A DNA stretch of 40,429 nt from Candidatus Raymondbacteria bacterium RIFOXYA2_FULL_49_16. Its GTDB lineage: Bacteria; Fibrobacterota; OXYB2-FULL-49-7; XYB2-FULL-49-35. The notes below the pieces were generated by a model. It was not told the DNA's origin and searched no databases. It saw only the letters and a program-made list of their open reading frames with translations. The translations under genes were made by a program, and so were the position numbers. The stretch covers positions 1 through 40,429 of the forward strand of contig MFYT01000063.1 in the NCBI GenBank assembly GCA_001789205.1, in the 5' to 3' direction. This document shows positions 1 through 9,540 of the stretch, piece by piece; position 1 is the stretch's first letter; each line of letters starts with the position of its first letter.

Positions 1-688
1 TCTTAATCGCTTTTTCTAACACAACGCCGCATTCCACAGGCTTGAATGGTTCGCCTTTTGTGCTGATACGGGAATACGCCAGCAGATCATTGATCAGCTG
101 TTTCATTCGCAATGCGCCATCGACCGCAAATCCAATGAATTCATGCGCGTCTGAATCGAGTTTTTCCTTGTACCGTTTTTCCAAAAGCTGCAGATAGCTT
201 GAAACCATCCGCAATGGCTCCTGCAAGTCGTGGGACGCCACATAAGCGAATTGTTCAAGTTCAGAATTGGAGCGTTTGAGCTCTTCTTGTTTCTTTTCAA
301 GGTTTGCAGCCATACGCTCGCGCAGTACTAATTCTTCTCTGATTCGAACGCTGAATTGTCCCAATTTTCCAGTGATAATGCTGACGACGATAAAGATAAC
401 GATAACCATAACTCCACTGATTGATTCCTGACCAGTCAGGTTTCCAACCTGGTAAACCGTCATACAAATTCTGAGCAAGATAAAAGATGCGACCGTGGTG
501 AGCAGGGCCGGCCATACACCCCAATACCAACCTGCTACAACGACCGCTATAATGGCGATATTGATTACTGAAGGGTGCCTGACTTTTTCAAAAACAATCA
601 AGATCGTCACAATGGTGGCAAACATTGCAGCCAGCGGGACTGTGATAGACCTTCTTTTTTTACCATCCATCGATTGCATATCGTTCAT
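1..688 (-). CDS. Membrane histidine kinase, DUF4118-type sensor, partial (C-terminus outside window)
   Basis: The first 229 residues are visible; the frame is open to base 1, so the ATP-binding domain lies beyond the window. Four hydrophobic segments (about residues 17-33, 41-56, 59-77, 91-108) include the [11 protein letters not shown] stretch typical of the DUF4118 membrane domain of KdpD-like kinases. A short coiled coil follows, then a HisKA dimerisation domain with the phospho-acceptor His at about residue 153 in [10 protein letters not shown]. The start ATG (686-688) overlaps the stop of the upstream kinase as ATGA, so translation is probably coupled. From the coiled coil onward it is nearly identical to the upstream kinase at 685-2010, while the membrane parts are unrelated. 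It probably autophosphorylates and passes phosphate to receivers of the same operon; ligand unknown. Confidence 0.85.
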   Translation of the reverse strand, partial: MNDMQSMDGKKRRSITVPLAAMFATIVTILIVFEKVRHPSVINIAIIAVVVAGWYWGVWPALLTTVASFILLRICMTVYQVGNLTGQESISGVMVIVIFIVVSIITGKLGQFSVRIREELVLRERMAANLEKKQEELKRSNSELEQFAYVASHDLQEPLRMVSSYLQLLEKRYKEKLDSDAHEFIGFAVDGALRMKQLINDLLAYSRISTKGEPFKPVECGVVLEKAIK

Positions 689-2010
689 TCTATAGCTTCA
701 TTATTAGAGTGTAGAGTAAACCAAATGGTAGTTCCCTTTTTCACTTCAGATTCCACCCATATTCTCCCGCCATGCCGTTCAACGATTTTCTTGCACACGG
801 CCAACCCAATACCAGTTCCCTCGTATTCCTCCCTCGAATGCAAACGCTGGAAAATCTGGAAAACACGCTCATGATTTTCCGGCGCTATGCCTATTCCGTT
901 ATCGTGTACGCCAAACACCCATGCCCTGGCTTCCTGTTTGGCTGTAATACGGATGCCAGGCGTCCTGTCTTTGCAAAATTTAAGCGCGTTGCCGATTAAA
1001 TTCTGGAACAATTGGACCAGTTGCCCTTCATCGCCTTTTAGTTCCGGTAAGAAATCGTGAGTGATCACCGCTTTCTTTTCCCGTATTGCCACTTCAAGGT
1101 TCTTGATTGTCGCCTCAAAAACCGTATTGCATTTCACAACCTCAAACGGTTTGCCTTTTGTGCTGACGCGCGAATAGGTCAACAGGTCGTTGATCAGCCG
1201 CTGCATGCGTATGGCCCCATCAACGGCGAAATTAATAAAATCAATGGAATCTGCATCCAACTTGTCCTTGTTCCGTTTTTCTAAAAGTTTTACGTAACTC
1301 GCTACCATGCGCAGGGGCTCCTGTAAATCATGGGACGCCACGTACGCGAATTGTTCAAGCTCGGTATTGGAACGTTTTAGCCTGCCTAACAATTCCTCGG
1401 TTTTTCTCCTTTCAAGCTTGTTTTCTTTTTGCATGATATGCGCTACTGCGCCAATAATAATTGGAAGATAAATGGCTTCAAGTATAGGTACTATTTCGGG
1501 TTTTACGGAATACCCGGCTATTTTCTGACTTACGATAAGATGGTGCAAGAAATCCTGATAAAAAAAGGAAACAATGAAAAAGACGGCTATTTGAGCCAAG
1601 GCTATAAAGACATGAGGTATAATGGGCAATTCCAGCAACCCGGCGATAACAGGAAAGAGACAATAGCATAAAATAATAGTGCTGTAAATAAACCCGTTAT
1701 CCATTTTGCCCATGAAAATAAATGTCTGGATAAACAGATGTATTTCCACGGAATAAATAAACGCCTTCCTTACAAAGTCCAGCTTCTCCTTTGCCGTAAG
1801 GACCATCAGCAGAATATGGTATAATCCGACGGCAGTTAACACGAAGGAGCTGAGCGTGGAAATACCGGTTATATTTAAAAAAGCGGCCGCAGTCCATGCG
1901 ATTATAACAATAACAATATTTAATGCGTTCACCTGGTGAAAAAGCCTGGCAATCCGTGCGTCGCATCCTGGTTTTATGCCCAGGTTCAACAGATAATGAG
2001 AACCATTCAT
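685..2010 (-). CDS. Membrane-bound sensor histidine kinase
   Basis: 441 residues. The N-terminal 195 residues hold about six hydrophobic segments (near 30-47, 53-72, 86-100, 107-127, 131-150, 178-193) with no recognisable periplasmic domain, so it may sense within or near the membrane. A short coiled coil (195-220) leads into HisKA, with the acceptor His227 in [10 protein letters not shown]. The ATPase domain has the N-box [10 protein letters not shown]1 DNGIGI and G2 GTGIGL, so the kinase looks complete and active. The start ATG at 2010 has GGGA eight bases upstream. It ends in an ATGA overlap with the next kinase, its partial duplicate. The receiver protein at 2077-3132 lies 66 bases upstream in the same operon and is a plausible partner; this pairing is inference. 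Confidence 0.9.
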   Translation of the reverse strand: MNGSHYLLNLGIKPGCDARIARLFHQVNALNIVIVIIAWTAAAFLNITGISTLSSFVLTAVGLYHILLMVLTAKEKLDFVRKAFIYSVEIHLFIQTFIFMGKMDNGFIYSTIILCYCLFPVIAGLLELPIIPHVFIALAQIAVFFIVSFFYQDFLHHLIVSQKIAGYSVKPEIVPILEAIYLPIIIGAVAHIMQKENKLERRKTEELLGRLKRSNTELEQFAYVASHDLQEPLRMVASYVKLLEKRNKDKLDADSIDFINFAVDGAIRMQRLINDLLTYSRVSTKGKPFEVVKCNTVFEATIKNLEVAIREKKAVITHDFLPELKGDEGQLVQLFQNLIGNALKFCKDRTPGIRITAKQEARAWVFGVHDNGIGIAPENHERVFQIFQRLHSREEYEGTGIGLAVCKKIVERHGGRIWVESEVKKGTTIWFTLHSNNEAIE

Positions 2011-2076
2011 TTATATTCCCACGTTTATCGCGTTCATCGCCCGATGCTTAAATGTATATGCTCTTTATTGTTGGCA

Positions 2077-3132
2077 TTATCTACCCCAATCCATCTCAAC
2101 CGCTTTAATCAGCTGGTCTAATTTCTGCATTATGATCCCGTCATCAGACATCGCGTTGGATACAGACATATCGGCAATAAAATTCGCCGTTGCCCCAAGA
2201 ACAATCGCAAGGATCAGGATGGCCGCGATGATCTTAAAGTTTCCTCCCGCATATCTCAGGCGGTACAGGCTGAAAAACCTTCGTATTGGGTGTATGGCAT
2301 GCATTGCCTGGGTTTTTTCAGATTCAGTCTCCATATGCTTCATCTCATCAATTTTTTTGAAATTGATTTCACCAATGAATTTTAACAGTTCGTTGTGGTC
2401 AAAAGGTTTGGGAATAAAATGGTTCGCGCCGTTTTTTAACGCCTGGTTGATATCTTCGCTCCCTGCTTCACCGCTGATGAGCAATATGTACGTATAGGGA
2501 TCATGTTCCCGTATCGCTTTGACCGCTTCAACGCCATCCATCTTTGGCATATTGATGTCCAGGATAATAAGGTCATAATCATTGACCAGTATTTTTTCAT
2601 ACGCCTGCGACCCATTACTCACAATCGAAATCCTGTATCCTTTTTCGGAGAGCAGCCGTTCTAAAATATCGCACATATGGGGATTATCATCTGCTATCAG
2701 TATCCTTTCCCGGTTAAAACCAAGCATTGGATCAGCGTTGCAATAACCAAGCCTCATTGCCCTATCACTTGCCAGGGCTTTTGCAGCCATATCCGCAAGA
2801 ACGTCCCAATGGATCGGTTTTTCCAGATATCCGAAAAGACCAAGGCGCTCGCACTTGTCGCGTGTCGCTTCAGTGCCATATGCGGACATGATGATTGTTT
2901 CCATGCGTGGTTGGGCTTTGTGCGCGGCTTTGACCAATTCTATGCCATTCATGCCCGGCATGTGCACATCGGATATTAACAGACCATAGTGTTGCTGTTT
3001 GATCAGTACAAGCGCTTCTTTGGGATCATTTACCGCGTCCACCGCAAACCCGGATTTGCTCAGCATGGCGCACGTTATGTCGGTAAGATCTTTCTCATCA
3101 TCAACTACTAGTATTCGTTTGCTCACAATCAA
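2077..3132 (-). CDS. Tandem double-receiver protein with C-terminal membrane segment
   Basis: 351 residues. Receiver 1 (about 5-120) has the acidic pair at 11-12, phospho-acceptor Asp55 in LLISDVHMPG and Lys105. Receiver 2 (about 143-258) has Asp192 in LILDINMPKMDG and Lys242. Both pockets look complete. No DNA-binding, cyclase or other output domain follows; instead there is a charged linker and one hydrophobic helix (about 300-320, rich in I, L and A) with a short tail. Double receivers often serve as phosphate sinks or docking scaffolds, and this one appears to be anchored in the membrane, possibly close to the two membrane kinases encoded just downstream. It lies 27 bases after the FapA gene. 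Confidence 0.85.
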   Translation of the reverse strand: MIVSKRILVVDDEKDLTDITCAMLSKSGFAVDAVNDPKEALVLIKQQHYGLLISDVHMPGMNGIELVKAAHKAQPRMETIIMSAYGTEATRDKCERLGLFGYLEKPIHWDVLADMAAKALASDRAMRLGYCNADPMLGFNRERILIADDNPHMCDILERLLSEKGYRISIVSNGSQAYEKILVNDYDLIILDINMPKMDGVEAVKAIREHDPYTYILLISGEAGSEDINQALKNGANHFIPKPFDHNELLKFIGEINFKKIDEMKHMETESEKTQAMHAIHPIRRFFSLYRLRYAGGNFKIIAAILILAIVLGATANFIADMSVSNAMSDDGIIMQKLDQLIKAVEMDWGR

Positions 3133-3159
3133 CCTCCTATTTATCGCATGATGCTCCCA

Positions 3160-5034
3160 TTAAACATGGGGCATTGTTTTGACCTCTTTATTCTCAGTGT
3201 CCTCGTAAAAAATCACCTTTGTCAGTTCTCTGGTTAGCGTCATCCTGCTTTCGCGTATCTTCACCGACACATCAGAATGGCAGGTATCTCCTACCCTGAT
3301 TGTGATCGCTTCCTTGTCAGTCATGCGTTCCTCAAGCACCGCCATTTTTGCCAGCAGGCCTGCGCGCTGTTTTTCCAGCACGCCCTTCTTTTCTATAATT
3401 TTATCGATAAGCCCCTTTTTGTCCTTTAACGCCTCCGGCTTTGTCTTGGCAAGTTCGAGCACAGGCAGCAAGGAAAAATCGATCTTTTGAATATTTCCTT
3501 CAGTGAATTTTATCACGTCTTCCAATTCAACTATTTTCTTTCTGACAAGAAAATCAGTGCCCGCTTCGACAAAGGTCTTTATGCCAGCGTCAGATCCCAG
3601 TGTGCGTACATCAAGGCCTTTTTGCGCGTATACTTCTCCGCCAATAACAGCCCCGCGCTTGGTCTTCATGATCAACTTCTGGGACGTGCACAGATAGCTG
3701 TTTACAGCGAAATTGCCTAACGTTATGGTCCCTTGGGCCTCAATGCGCGCGTTCTGGACATAATCCGCGGAAATATTTCTTCCCGCAGACACCAGTCCCT
3801 TGCCTTTGGAAATAACCCCCCCCCTTATGATAACGTCCCTGCCGGCTTCAATACGCGCTGATTCCACGTTTCCCTTGACCACAATGTCTCCGGCTGCCTT
3901 AACTTCAAAACCTTCTTTGATGTCCCCATTAACAAGCACTGTACCGTTGAAGTTAATGTTTCCTGTGGAAAAATCAACATCACTATCGACCGAAAAGACC
4001 TCAACTACTTCAAGAACATTGTTGTGGAACATGACCAGGCCGCTTGCCATCGCATACAGCTCGCGTCCGTTCTTTTCCGCGCGTACACCCGCACCAGGGC
4101 AGCACATTGCCTCTTTGGAAGGCGCAATGGGAATAGCGGCCCCAAAGACGTCAGTCCCCGGAACAGCCGGTACGGGAGGAATAATGACGGCGAGCAGGTC
4201 GTTTTTCTTCACAGTGACTAAATTCACTGAATTCTTATAATCAATCCGACCATCGGGCAATATTTTAAAATCATATTCCTGCTGCTGCGTGTTGAATTTC
4301 AGTTCAATTTTTCCATCACTGCCGCGCATAGGAAGCTTGGCCTTGGCTACGGCAACATTCTTTTGGGTCGCACCAGTTCGGTTGACAACATCAATAGCGC
4401 TATTAATTTCAGAGACCGCGACCCCCGCTTTTACGCCTGCTTGCGCAAGCGCGGCAAGGACCGTTTCTTTTGACAGTTTTTTACCAGTTCCACGGCCTGG
4501 AAAAAAATCCGCCATTGCGCTCAACTTGTCTTTCGCAATCCTGACTTCAATGGCGCAGTCCTGGTCGCAGGGAAAAACACATAGACTCTCGTTGAGAACA
4601 ACAACCCAGCCTGCAACGCCGGCAGCATACACCTCTCCCTTGCCAGTCTGCGTTTTGGTGACATTTGTACCAGGAGCATAGCGCGTTTTGGCATTGGCTG
4701 GTTTAAACGCGATGAGCTGGTCTTTCTGGACGCTAGCGCGGCCTTCAAACTGTCCGGGGATCAACGATTCCAACGCTGTCCCGGCAGGCATGCGCGTACA
4801 AACAATATCGTCCTTAAACATCAGGTCATCCGCCCCGGTCTCTTCCTCATGGGCATCAGGACTCTTTTTGCCCTCAATGCCTTTCTTTTCTCCTAAAAAG
4901 CCCTTTTCTTCGAGGACGTGTTGCGACATTCCGTGGACAATTTCCGCGGACTCTATATCGAGCAGTTGTTCCTCGAGACGGGCAAATGTGCGTTCAACGT
5001 CTTCAGGTTTCTTATTGTCTAATGGTTCAGACAT
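3160..5034 (-). CDS. FapA family (DUF342) protein
   Basis: 624 residues, typical for FapA-family proteins. The N-terminal third is charged and variable. The middle (about 215-480) shows the family pattern: a segment around LPDGRIDYKN, then a long run of short glycine-rich beta repeats (for example KAAGDIVVKGNVESARIEAG) that should fold as a right-handed beta helix like polymer-forming cytoskeletal proteins. The C-terminus (about 490-590) is a charged coiled coil. Family members have been linked to polar localisation of flagellar or other envelope machinery, but the biochemical role is poorly defined. It follows the HDOD gene by 10 bases; HDOD and FapA genes often occur in signalling operons. 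It is unrelated to the Pseudomonas amyloid protein of the same name. Confidence 0.88.
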   Translation of the reverse strand: MSEPLDNKKPEDVERTFARLEEQLLDIESAEIVHGMSQHVLEEKGFLGEKKGIEGKKSPDAHEEETGADDLMFKDDIVCTRMPAGTALESLIPGQFEGRASVQKDQLIAFKPANAKTRYAPGTNVTKTQTGKGEVYAAGVAGWVVVLNESLCVFPCDQDCAIEVRIAKDKLSAMADFFPGRGTGKKLSKETVLAALAQAGVKAGVAVSEINSAIDVVNRTGATQKNVAVAKAKLPMRGSDGKIELKFNTQQQEYDFKILPDGRIDYKNSVNLVTVKKNDLLAVIIPPVPAVPGTDVFGAAIPIAPSKEAMCCPGAGVRAEKNGRELYAMASGLVMFHNNVLEVVEVFSVDSDVDFSTGNINFNGTVLVNGDIKEGFEVKAAGDIVVKGNVESARIEAGRDVIIRGGVISKGKGLVSAGRNISADYVQNARIEAQGTITLGNFAVNSYLCTSQKLIMKTKRGAVIGGEVYAQKGLDVRTLGSDAGIKTFVEAGTDFLVRKKIVELEDVIKFTEGNIQKIDFSLLPVLELAKTKPEALKDKKGLIDKIIEKKGVLEKQRAGLLAKMAVLEERMTDKEAITIRVGDTCHSDVSVKIRESRMTLTRELTKVIFYEDTENKEVKTMPHV

Positions 5035-5044
5035 AGATAAGCCT

Positions 5045-5908
5045 TTATATGCCCCATTCCTTCATGAGCGCTTGGACTTCCTCACCAACTTTATTGGAAA
5101 TGGCATCAATGTCGGAGACAGCTATGGCTGTTTTTTCCCTTATGTGCGTTTCAGGTCCATTGATCCATCCAGGCACCACACTGCCGATGCCCCGTTGCCG
5201 CATCTCGGCCTCAGCAACGTGGGCCAAGGCTATTTTGTCCCTGCTTTCAGGGCATTGCGCCATGCCCATACCCGGAGTGTGATGATACCGGATAGCGTCA
5301 ATGACAAATTTCGGGAGTCCCCATTTTTCCGCGAGCAATGAACCAATCTCACAATGGTCAGTGGCCAGGCATTCTTTCTCAATATGGTGAAATAGCGCCT
5401 TTTGCCGTACAGTACACTGCAAAACCTGGACAAATTCATCGTGGAAAAACTGGTCAAGGACCAGTATCCCGATATCATGCAAAAGACCAGTAAGAAAAAA
5501 ATCCTCGGGTTCTGGATATTTCAGGCCGCGAGCCAGGTATTTTGACGCCAATGCAGTGGCAAACCCGTGTATCCAGAATTGTTCACGGTCAAAAATTGAC
5601 GCCGCAACGCTGGAACCAAAGGAATTGACCACAGAAACCCCAAGAGTAATGTTTTTTACCGTATTAAGGCCCAATATGACAATTGCCTGCTGGATTGAAG
5701 CGACAGGTGTCCGCAAACCATAAAAAGCGGAATTCACTAATCTGATGACCCTGCTGGCAATTGCCTGATCGCGGCTGATGACCTTCGCGATTTGGGACAT
5801 GTTGGATCGGGGATTTACGATCAATGCCTGCAGCTCCCTGATCACAACAGGAAGCGTAGGAAGCCGTTCGATTTCAGACAATCGTTCAACAATGGTGGCA
5901 TTATTCAT
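5045..5908 (-). CDS. HDOD domain protein
   Basis: About 287 residues. The HDOD domain begins near residue 10 (SEIERLPTLPVV) and shows the family signature SRDQAIASRVIRLVNSAFYG and LGLNTVKNI. An HD pair remains at about 144-145 (LLHDIG), but HDOD proteins are generally thought to be regulatory rather than hydrolytic. No receiver or other domain is attached. A TTG at 5920 would lengthen the protein by four residues. I prefer ATG at 5908 because GAGG lies six to seven bases ahead of it, and this start overlaps the stop of the upstream kinase by eight bases. It is probably a cytoplasmic adaptor acting with the FapA protein encoded next. Confidence 0.9.
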   Translation of the reverse strand: MNNATIVERLSEIERLPTLPVVIRELQALIVNPRSNMSQIAKVISRDQAIASRVIRLVNSAFYGLRTPVASIQQAIVILGLNTVKNITLGVSVVNSFGSSVAASIFDREQFWIHGFATALASKYLARGLKYPEPEDFFLTGLLHDIGILVLDQFFHDEFVQVLQCTVRQKALFHHIEKECLATDHCEIGSLLAEKWGLPKFVIDAIRYHHTPGMGMAQCPESRDKIALAHVAEAEMRQRGIGSVVPGWINGPETHIREKTAIAVSDIDAISNKVGEEVQALMKEWGI

Positions 5909-6947
5909 GAGGTCCCTCAAGATGGTTTTTTAAGGTAATATGAAAAGACGCGCCCTCTCCAGCTTTGCTCTCGCAATACAGCGACCCCCCAAAGCTTTCG
6001 ATGAAAGCGCGGGTAATATAGAGTCCCAACCCATGTCCATCAATCGATTGGGTCGCATTCGCTGCCCGGTAATATTTCTCAAATATATATGGCAACTCAT
6101 TATCACTGATACCCTCACCCTTGTCTCTGATGGAAATGACCGTATGGTCGGTTTCTCTATTGATTAGGACCCTGATTTTGGTGCCTGGCCTGGAATACGC
6201 AAGGGCATTCTTGAAAATATATCCCAGGGCTTGTCTCATTTTATCAAAATCCGCTGCAATTTCCGCGGCCATATCACCCTCGTACGCAAAACGGGAGGCA
6301 ATAGCCGGCGCATCGGGAAAGGCCATGCCAATTTCTTCCACTGCCTTGTGGATTGCCCGCATGGCCTTGAATACTTCTGGTTCAATCTCCCGTCCAAGTA
6401 ATCCAGTGTCTATGATGAACGTATTCTTTAGATCGTTCAACAAACCCGTTAGCCTGTTCACTTCTGTGTGGCTTAAAGAAATGATTTCACGCGCATTATC
6501 GGGCATGCCGGTTATTTTTCCAGAAGAGAGCATGGCAAGGGACGTCTTTATGCTGGTGAGTGGATTGCGGATTTTGTGTAAAAGAATAGAGACAAATTCT
6601 GTCTTTAGCGACTCCATTTGCTTATAATGCGATATATCACTGAGAATAAGCACGATATCATTGTCCCCGGCCCTGCTTATCTCTGCCTGCAAATGCCTGT
6701 TTTTCACTGAAAACCGGCACTGTTCCACACCTCTTGTTCCTCTGGCAAACCGGTTGAGCGCGACCATGAGCTGCTCGTTACTAAAACACGGGGCCTGGCT
6801 GCCCAAAAGCAGGTCTTCGACGCCAATATCAAACAGTTCCAGGGTCTTTGTATTGCAGGTGCGGAATTGCAGCCCTGGTGAAAAAATGCACACGCCCACA
6901 GGGAGCATGTCCATAAAGGGCTGCAGGTCGCTTTTTTCCGTTTCCAT
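5901..6947 (-). CDS. PAS-containing cytoplasmic histidine kinase
   Basis: 348 residues with no membrane segment. A PAS-like domain (about 8-110) begins DMLPVGVCIFSPGLQF and ends ILSDISHYKQ. The HisKA domain has its acceptor at His124 in SILLHKIRNPLTSI; the residue after His is Lys instead of the usual Glu or Asp, which could affect autophosphorylation or phosphatase activity. The ATPase domain has N-box FKNALAY, G1 DKGEGI and G2 HGLGLYI, so nucleotide binding should be intact. It sits 30 bases downstream of a lone receiver gene, the obvious candidate partner, and overlaps the HDOD start. Confidence 0.88.
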   Translation of the reverse strand: METEKSDLQPFMDMLPVGVCIFSPGLQFRTCNTKTLELFDIGVEDLLLGSQAPCFSNEQLMVALNRFARGTRGVEQCRFSVKNRHLQAEISRAGDNDIVLILSDISHYKQMESLKTEFVSILLHKIRNPLTSIKTSLAMLSSGKITGMPDNAREIISLSHTEVNRLTGLLNDLKNTFIIDTGLLGREIEPEVFKAMRAIHKAVEEIGMAFPDAPAIASRFAYEGDMAAEIAADFDKMRQALGYIFKNALAYSRPGTKIRVLINRETDHTVISIRDKGEGISDNELPYIFEKYYRAANATQSIDGHGLGLYITRAFIESFGGSLYCESKAGEGASFHITLKNHLEGPHE

Positions 6948-6977
6948 GGTTTTGTCCTTTGTATATGGCCGATTATG

Positions 6978-7346
6978 CTATTCCACGCATTGTTTTATCA
7001 ATTGATCCAACGCCTCGGGCTCAAACGGCTTGGCAATATATCCGGCAGCGCCTTTTTCCTTTGCCAGACTGTATCCGTTCGAGTATTCCTTGGCCGTGAA
7101 GATGATCACAGGTATACTGGCTGTTGCAGGATCCTCCTTCAGGCGCGCAAGCACCTCCCATCCATCCATGACAGGCATCATGATATCGAGGAGAATGGCA
7201 TTGGGACGTTCTTTTTGGGCCGCGGCGAGCCCTTCAGCGCCGCTGGCAGCCTGTACTGTGTTGTATCCGAAATAAGACAGCGCAAGGGCCGTTGATTTTA
7301 CTATCAGCTTTTCATCGTCGATAATGAGGATCTTTTTCTTTTCCAT
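6978..7346 (-). CDS. Single-domain response regulator
   Basis: 122 residues from the ATG at 7346, chosen because AGGAG lies a few bases upstream; the frame is open further but that extension would run into the 3' end of the preceding kinase gene. The protein is one receiver domain: the start KKILIIDDEK, the phospho-acceptor in AILLDIMMPVMDGW, and the lysine in GYIAKPFEPEAL are all present. With no output domain, it is likely a phosphate shuttle or a CheY-like effector. It is flanked by two histidine kinases in the same operon and could link them. Confidence 0.9.
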   Translation of the reverse strand: MEKKKILIIDDEKLIVKSTALALSYFGYNTVQAASGAEGLAAAQKERPNAILLDIMMPVMDGWEVLARLKEDPATASIPVIIFTAKEYSNGYSLAKEKGAAGYIAKPFEPEALDQLIKQCVE

Positions 7347-7384
7347 GGAAAACTCTCCTATTGTTATTTTGTTGCCTATTTTGC

Positions 7385-8872
7385 TCATTCCACAGGAAGC
7401 AGCACCTTCACTGTTGTACCGCGTCCGCATTCAGAGACAACGTCGATGCTTCCCCCAAGCAGGCCAATGATCCGTTTTACCAGGAAAAGCCCTATGCCAA
7501 CGCCATCGTGACTGCGGGTAAGATTATTCTCGGCCTGGAGGAACGGATTGAACAGCTTGGGTACAAAATCTTCCGGAATGCCAGTGCCTTCGTCAATAAC
7601 CAGGATTGATGCGCAATCTTTATCGCATGATAGGTCAATACGGACCTTGCCGCCGGTATGGCTGAATTTGACTGCGTTGTGAAGCAGGTTCTCCAGAATC
7701 ACCATTACCTTTTCCCGGTCGGTTGATATAACAGTAGGCGCATCGGACTTGTTCAGGGAAAAACTGACTTCCCGGGCATCGGCTTCGGGCTTCAGCTTCT
7801 CGAACACAGTGCATGCAAGGGCCGCAATATCCGTTTTTTCCTTTTCAATGGACACATCGGGTCCCGCATAGAGGGCGACCTTGATCAACCGGCCTGTAAG
7901 GTAATTCATCGCATGGACCGATTCTTTCAGTTCGGGAATTAGGTCTTTGACGCCATCAGCGGCGTGCTCGATCATAAAGAGTCCGTTCTGGATCACCGTA
8001 AGCGGGGTCCGTAATTCGTGGGCCACGATCGAAAGAAAGTTCTGTCTAATGAGGGATGAATGGAGTTCCGCTGTTTTTTCTGAAATAACCACCGCGGTCC
8101 CGGCCCTGTTTCCAGTACCGTAACCCAGGATCGGATGGCTCTTGACCATATACATACGCCCCTGGTTCTCGTACCATCTGAAACCCCGTGTATCGAATCC
8201 AGCCGCACTGACCGTTCCAATAAACAGGGGATCGGGGATTACCCGGGAAATCGGCATGCCTATGCATGCTGATTCGTTTATCCTGAGAATATCGCACGCC
8301 TGTTTGTTGATTATGACAAGCAAGCCAGCCGTGTCGAACGCTATGAGCCCCTCTTCAATGGAGTCAAGGATGATGCGAAAACGGTCCCGTTCATTTTCCG
8401 TGATAAGGGTCAATAGTTTTACCTGACCGGTCTTTTCCCCCAGTTCCCATTTAAGGGAATTAAGCATTGCGGCTTCATTTTTCCTCGCGGTAATGCGGAC
8501 AATGGCCTCAGAGACGCTCTTCATAAGAGCATCAATAGAATACGGTTTCGCAATATAATCAAACGCTCCGGAACGGATTATCTCTTTGGCTTCCTCAAAA
8601 TCCTGCTGGCCCGATACAATAATGACTTCGCACCCTGTATTATGGGGACGCAGTTTTTTCACCAGCCCCACGCCGTCCATAACAGGCATATCAATATCAG
8701 AGAGAAACAGATCATAGGGGCCCTGGTTGTGTTTGGACCATGCTTCGGCCCCGTCGCAGGCGGTATCGATAGTCCAGTTGTCAATACCGGCAACCATCAT
8801 GCTGTTCAGAACCCGAACAACCAGTTCCCGCTGCTGGAGTTCGTCATCAGCGACAAGGATCCTGATTTTCAT
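7385..8872 (-). CDS. Hybrid kinase: receiver-PAS-HisKA-ATPase
   Basis: 495 residues, cytoplasmic. An N-terminal receiver (1-125) has Asp59 in LFLSDIDMPVMDG and Lys109. A helical linker and PAS domain (about 164-268) follow, then HisKA with His285 in SIVAHELRTPLTVI and an ATPase domain with N-box NLLHNAVKF, G1 DEGTGI and G2 GVGIGLFLV. A receiver at the front of a kinase usually means that another kinase controls this one by phosphorylation. It starts 20 bases after the HTH-receiver gene and lies 38 bases before the lone receiver. Confidence 0.9.
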   Translation of the reverse strand: MKIRILVADDELQQRELVVRVLNSMMVAGIDNWTIDTACDGAEAWSKHNQGPYDLFLSDIDMPVMDGVGLVKKLRPHNTGCEVIIVSGQQDFEEAKEIIRSGAFDYIAKPYSIDALMKSVSEAIVRITARKNEAAMLNSLKWELGEKTGQVKLLTLITENERDRFRIILDSIEEGLIAFDTAGLLVIINKQACDILRINESACIGMPISRVIPDPLFIGTVSAAGFDTRGFRWYENQGRMYMVKSHPILGYGTGNRAGTAVVISEKTAELHSSLIRQNFLSIVAHELRTPLTVIQNGLFMIEHAADGVKDLIPELKESVHAMNYLTGRLIKVALYAGPDVSIEKEKTDIAALACTVFEKLKPEADAREVSFSLNKSDAPTVISTDREKVMVILENLLHNAVKFSHTGGKVRIDLSCDKDCASILVIDEGTGIPEDFVPKLFNPFLQAENNLTRSHDGVGIGLFLVKRIIGLLGGSIDVVSECGRGTTVKVLLPVE

Positions 8873-8892
8873 GAAAATCCTTTTATTAAGGT

Positions 8893-9492
8893 TTACTGGA
8901 CCGCCTGCTGCAACGCGTCCATACCAAGCATTGTCTTCACGTTTCGTATGAATTCATCAATATCCACAGGCTTTTGCAGTACCCTAAAAACATTATACGG
9001 TTTGAGTGCCGCAATGTTTTCAGAGGTCGCATAACCGGTACATACCAGGAATTCAGCGTGGCTGGTGGCATTGATTGACTTGATGTTCCGTAACACTTCG
9101 AATCCATCGGCTTTGGGCATGTGAAGGTCCAGGATAATGGCATCAGGAATAAAAATGCCCGCTTTTACGCACGCCTCGTATCCATTGGCGGCTGTTTCAA
9201 TCAACAGCTTTGCATCAATTTCGCGTAAAAGAGTTGTAAACAGCTTGACTATCGATTCCTCGTCATCCACGACCATGACTTTTTTTACTTTTTCCTGGCG
9301 TTCAAGAATGTTCAGGGAAATACCATGGGCATGAAGAAAGGATTCGAGATTTGCATGGGGTATACGGCGATATCCGGTTATGGGCGTATTCTCAGAGATC
9401 AATAATCCCTTATCACAATAATTCTTTACGGTTTTTTGAGAAATACCAATTATTTTGGCCACTTCTCCGGTTGTATAATAATTCTTTCCCAT
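8893..9492 (-). CDS. HTH (MerR/excisionase-like)-receiver response regulator
   Basis: About 199 residues from the ATG at 9492, which has GAGG just upstream; a longer open frame (to 9603) covers the promoter and is unlikely to be coding. Residues 3-58 form a MerR/BldC-type winged helix (YTTGEVAKIIGISQKTVKNY, then GYRRIP). A receiver follows (about 70-188), with Asp122 in AIILDLHMPKADGF and Lys174. This order, DNA-binding first and receiver second, is the reverse of most response regulators. It is the first gene after a strong promoter, so it may autoregulate the whole operon. Confidence 0.88.
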   Translation of the reverse strand: MGKNYYTTGEVAKIIGISQKTVKNYCDKGLLISENTPITGYRRIPHANLESFLHAHGISLNILERQEKVKKVMVVDDEESIVKLFTTLLREIDAKLLIETAANGYEACVKAGIFIPDAIILDLHMPKADGFEVLRNIKSINATSHAEFLVCTGYATSENIAALKPYNVFRVLQKPVDIDEFIRNVKTMLGMDALQQAVQ

Positions 9493-9540
9493 AGCACCTC
9501 GACGGTAAATCGGTAATCTGGTAAAAAGGTATTTCGTTAA

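Noticed and set aside
3160-5034. Functional amyloid FapA
   Set aside because: The domain pattern is DUF342/FapA polymer-type beta helix, not the Pseudomonas amyloid chaperone, which shares the name only.
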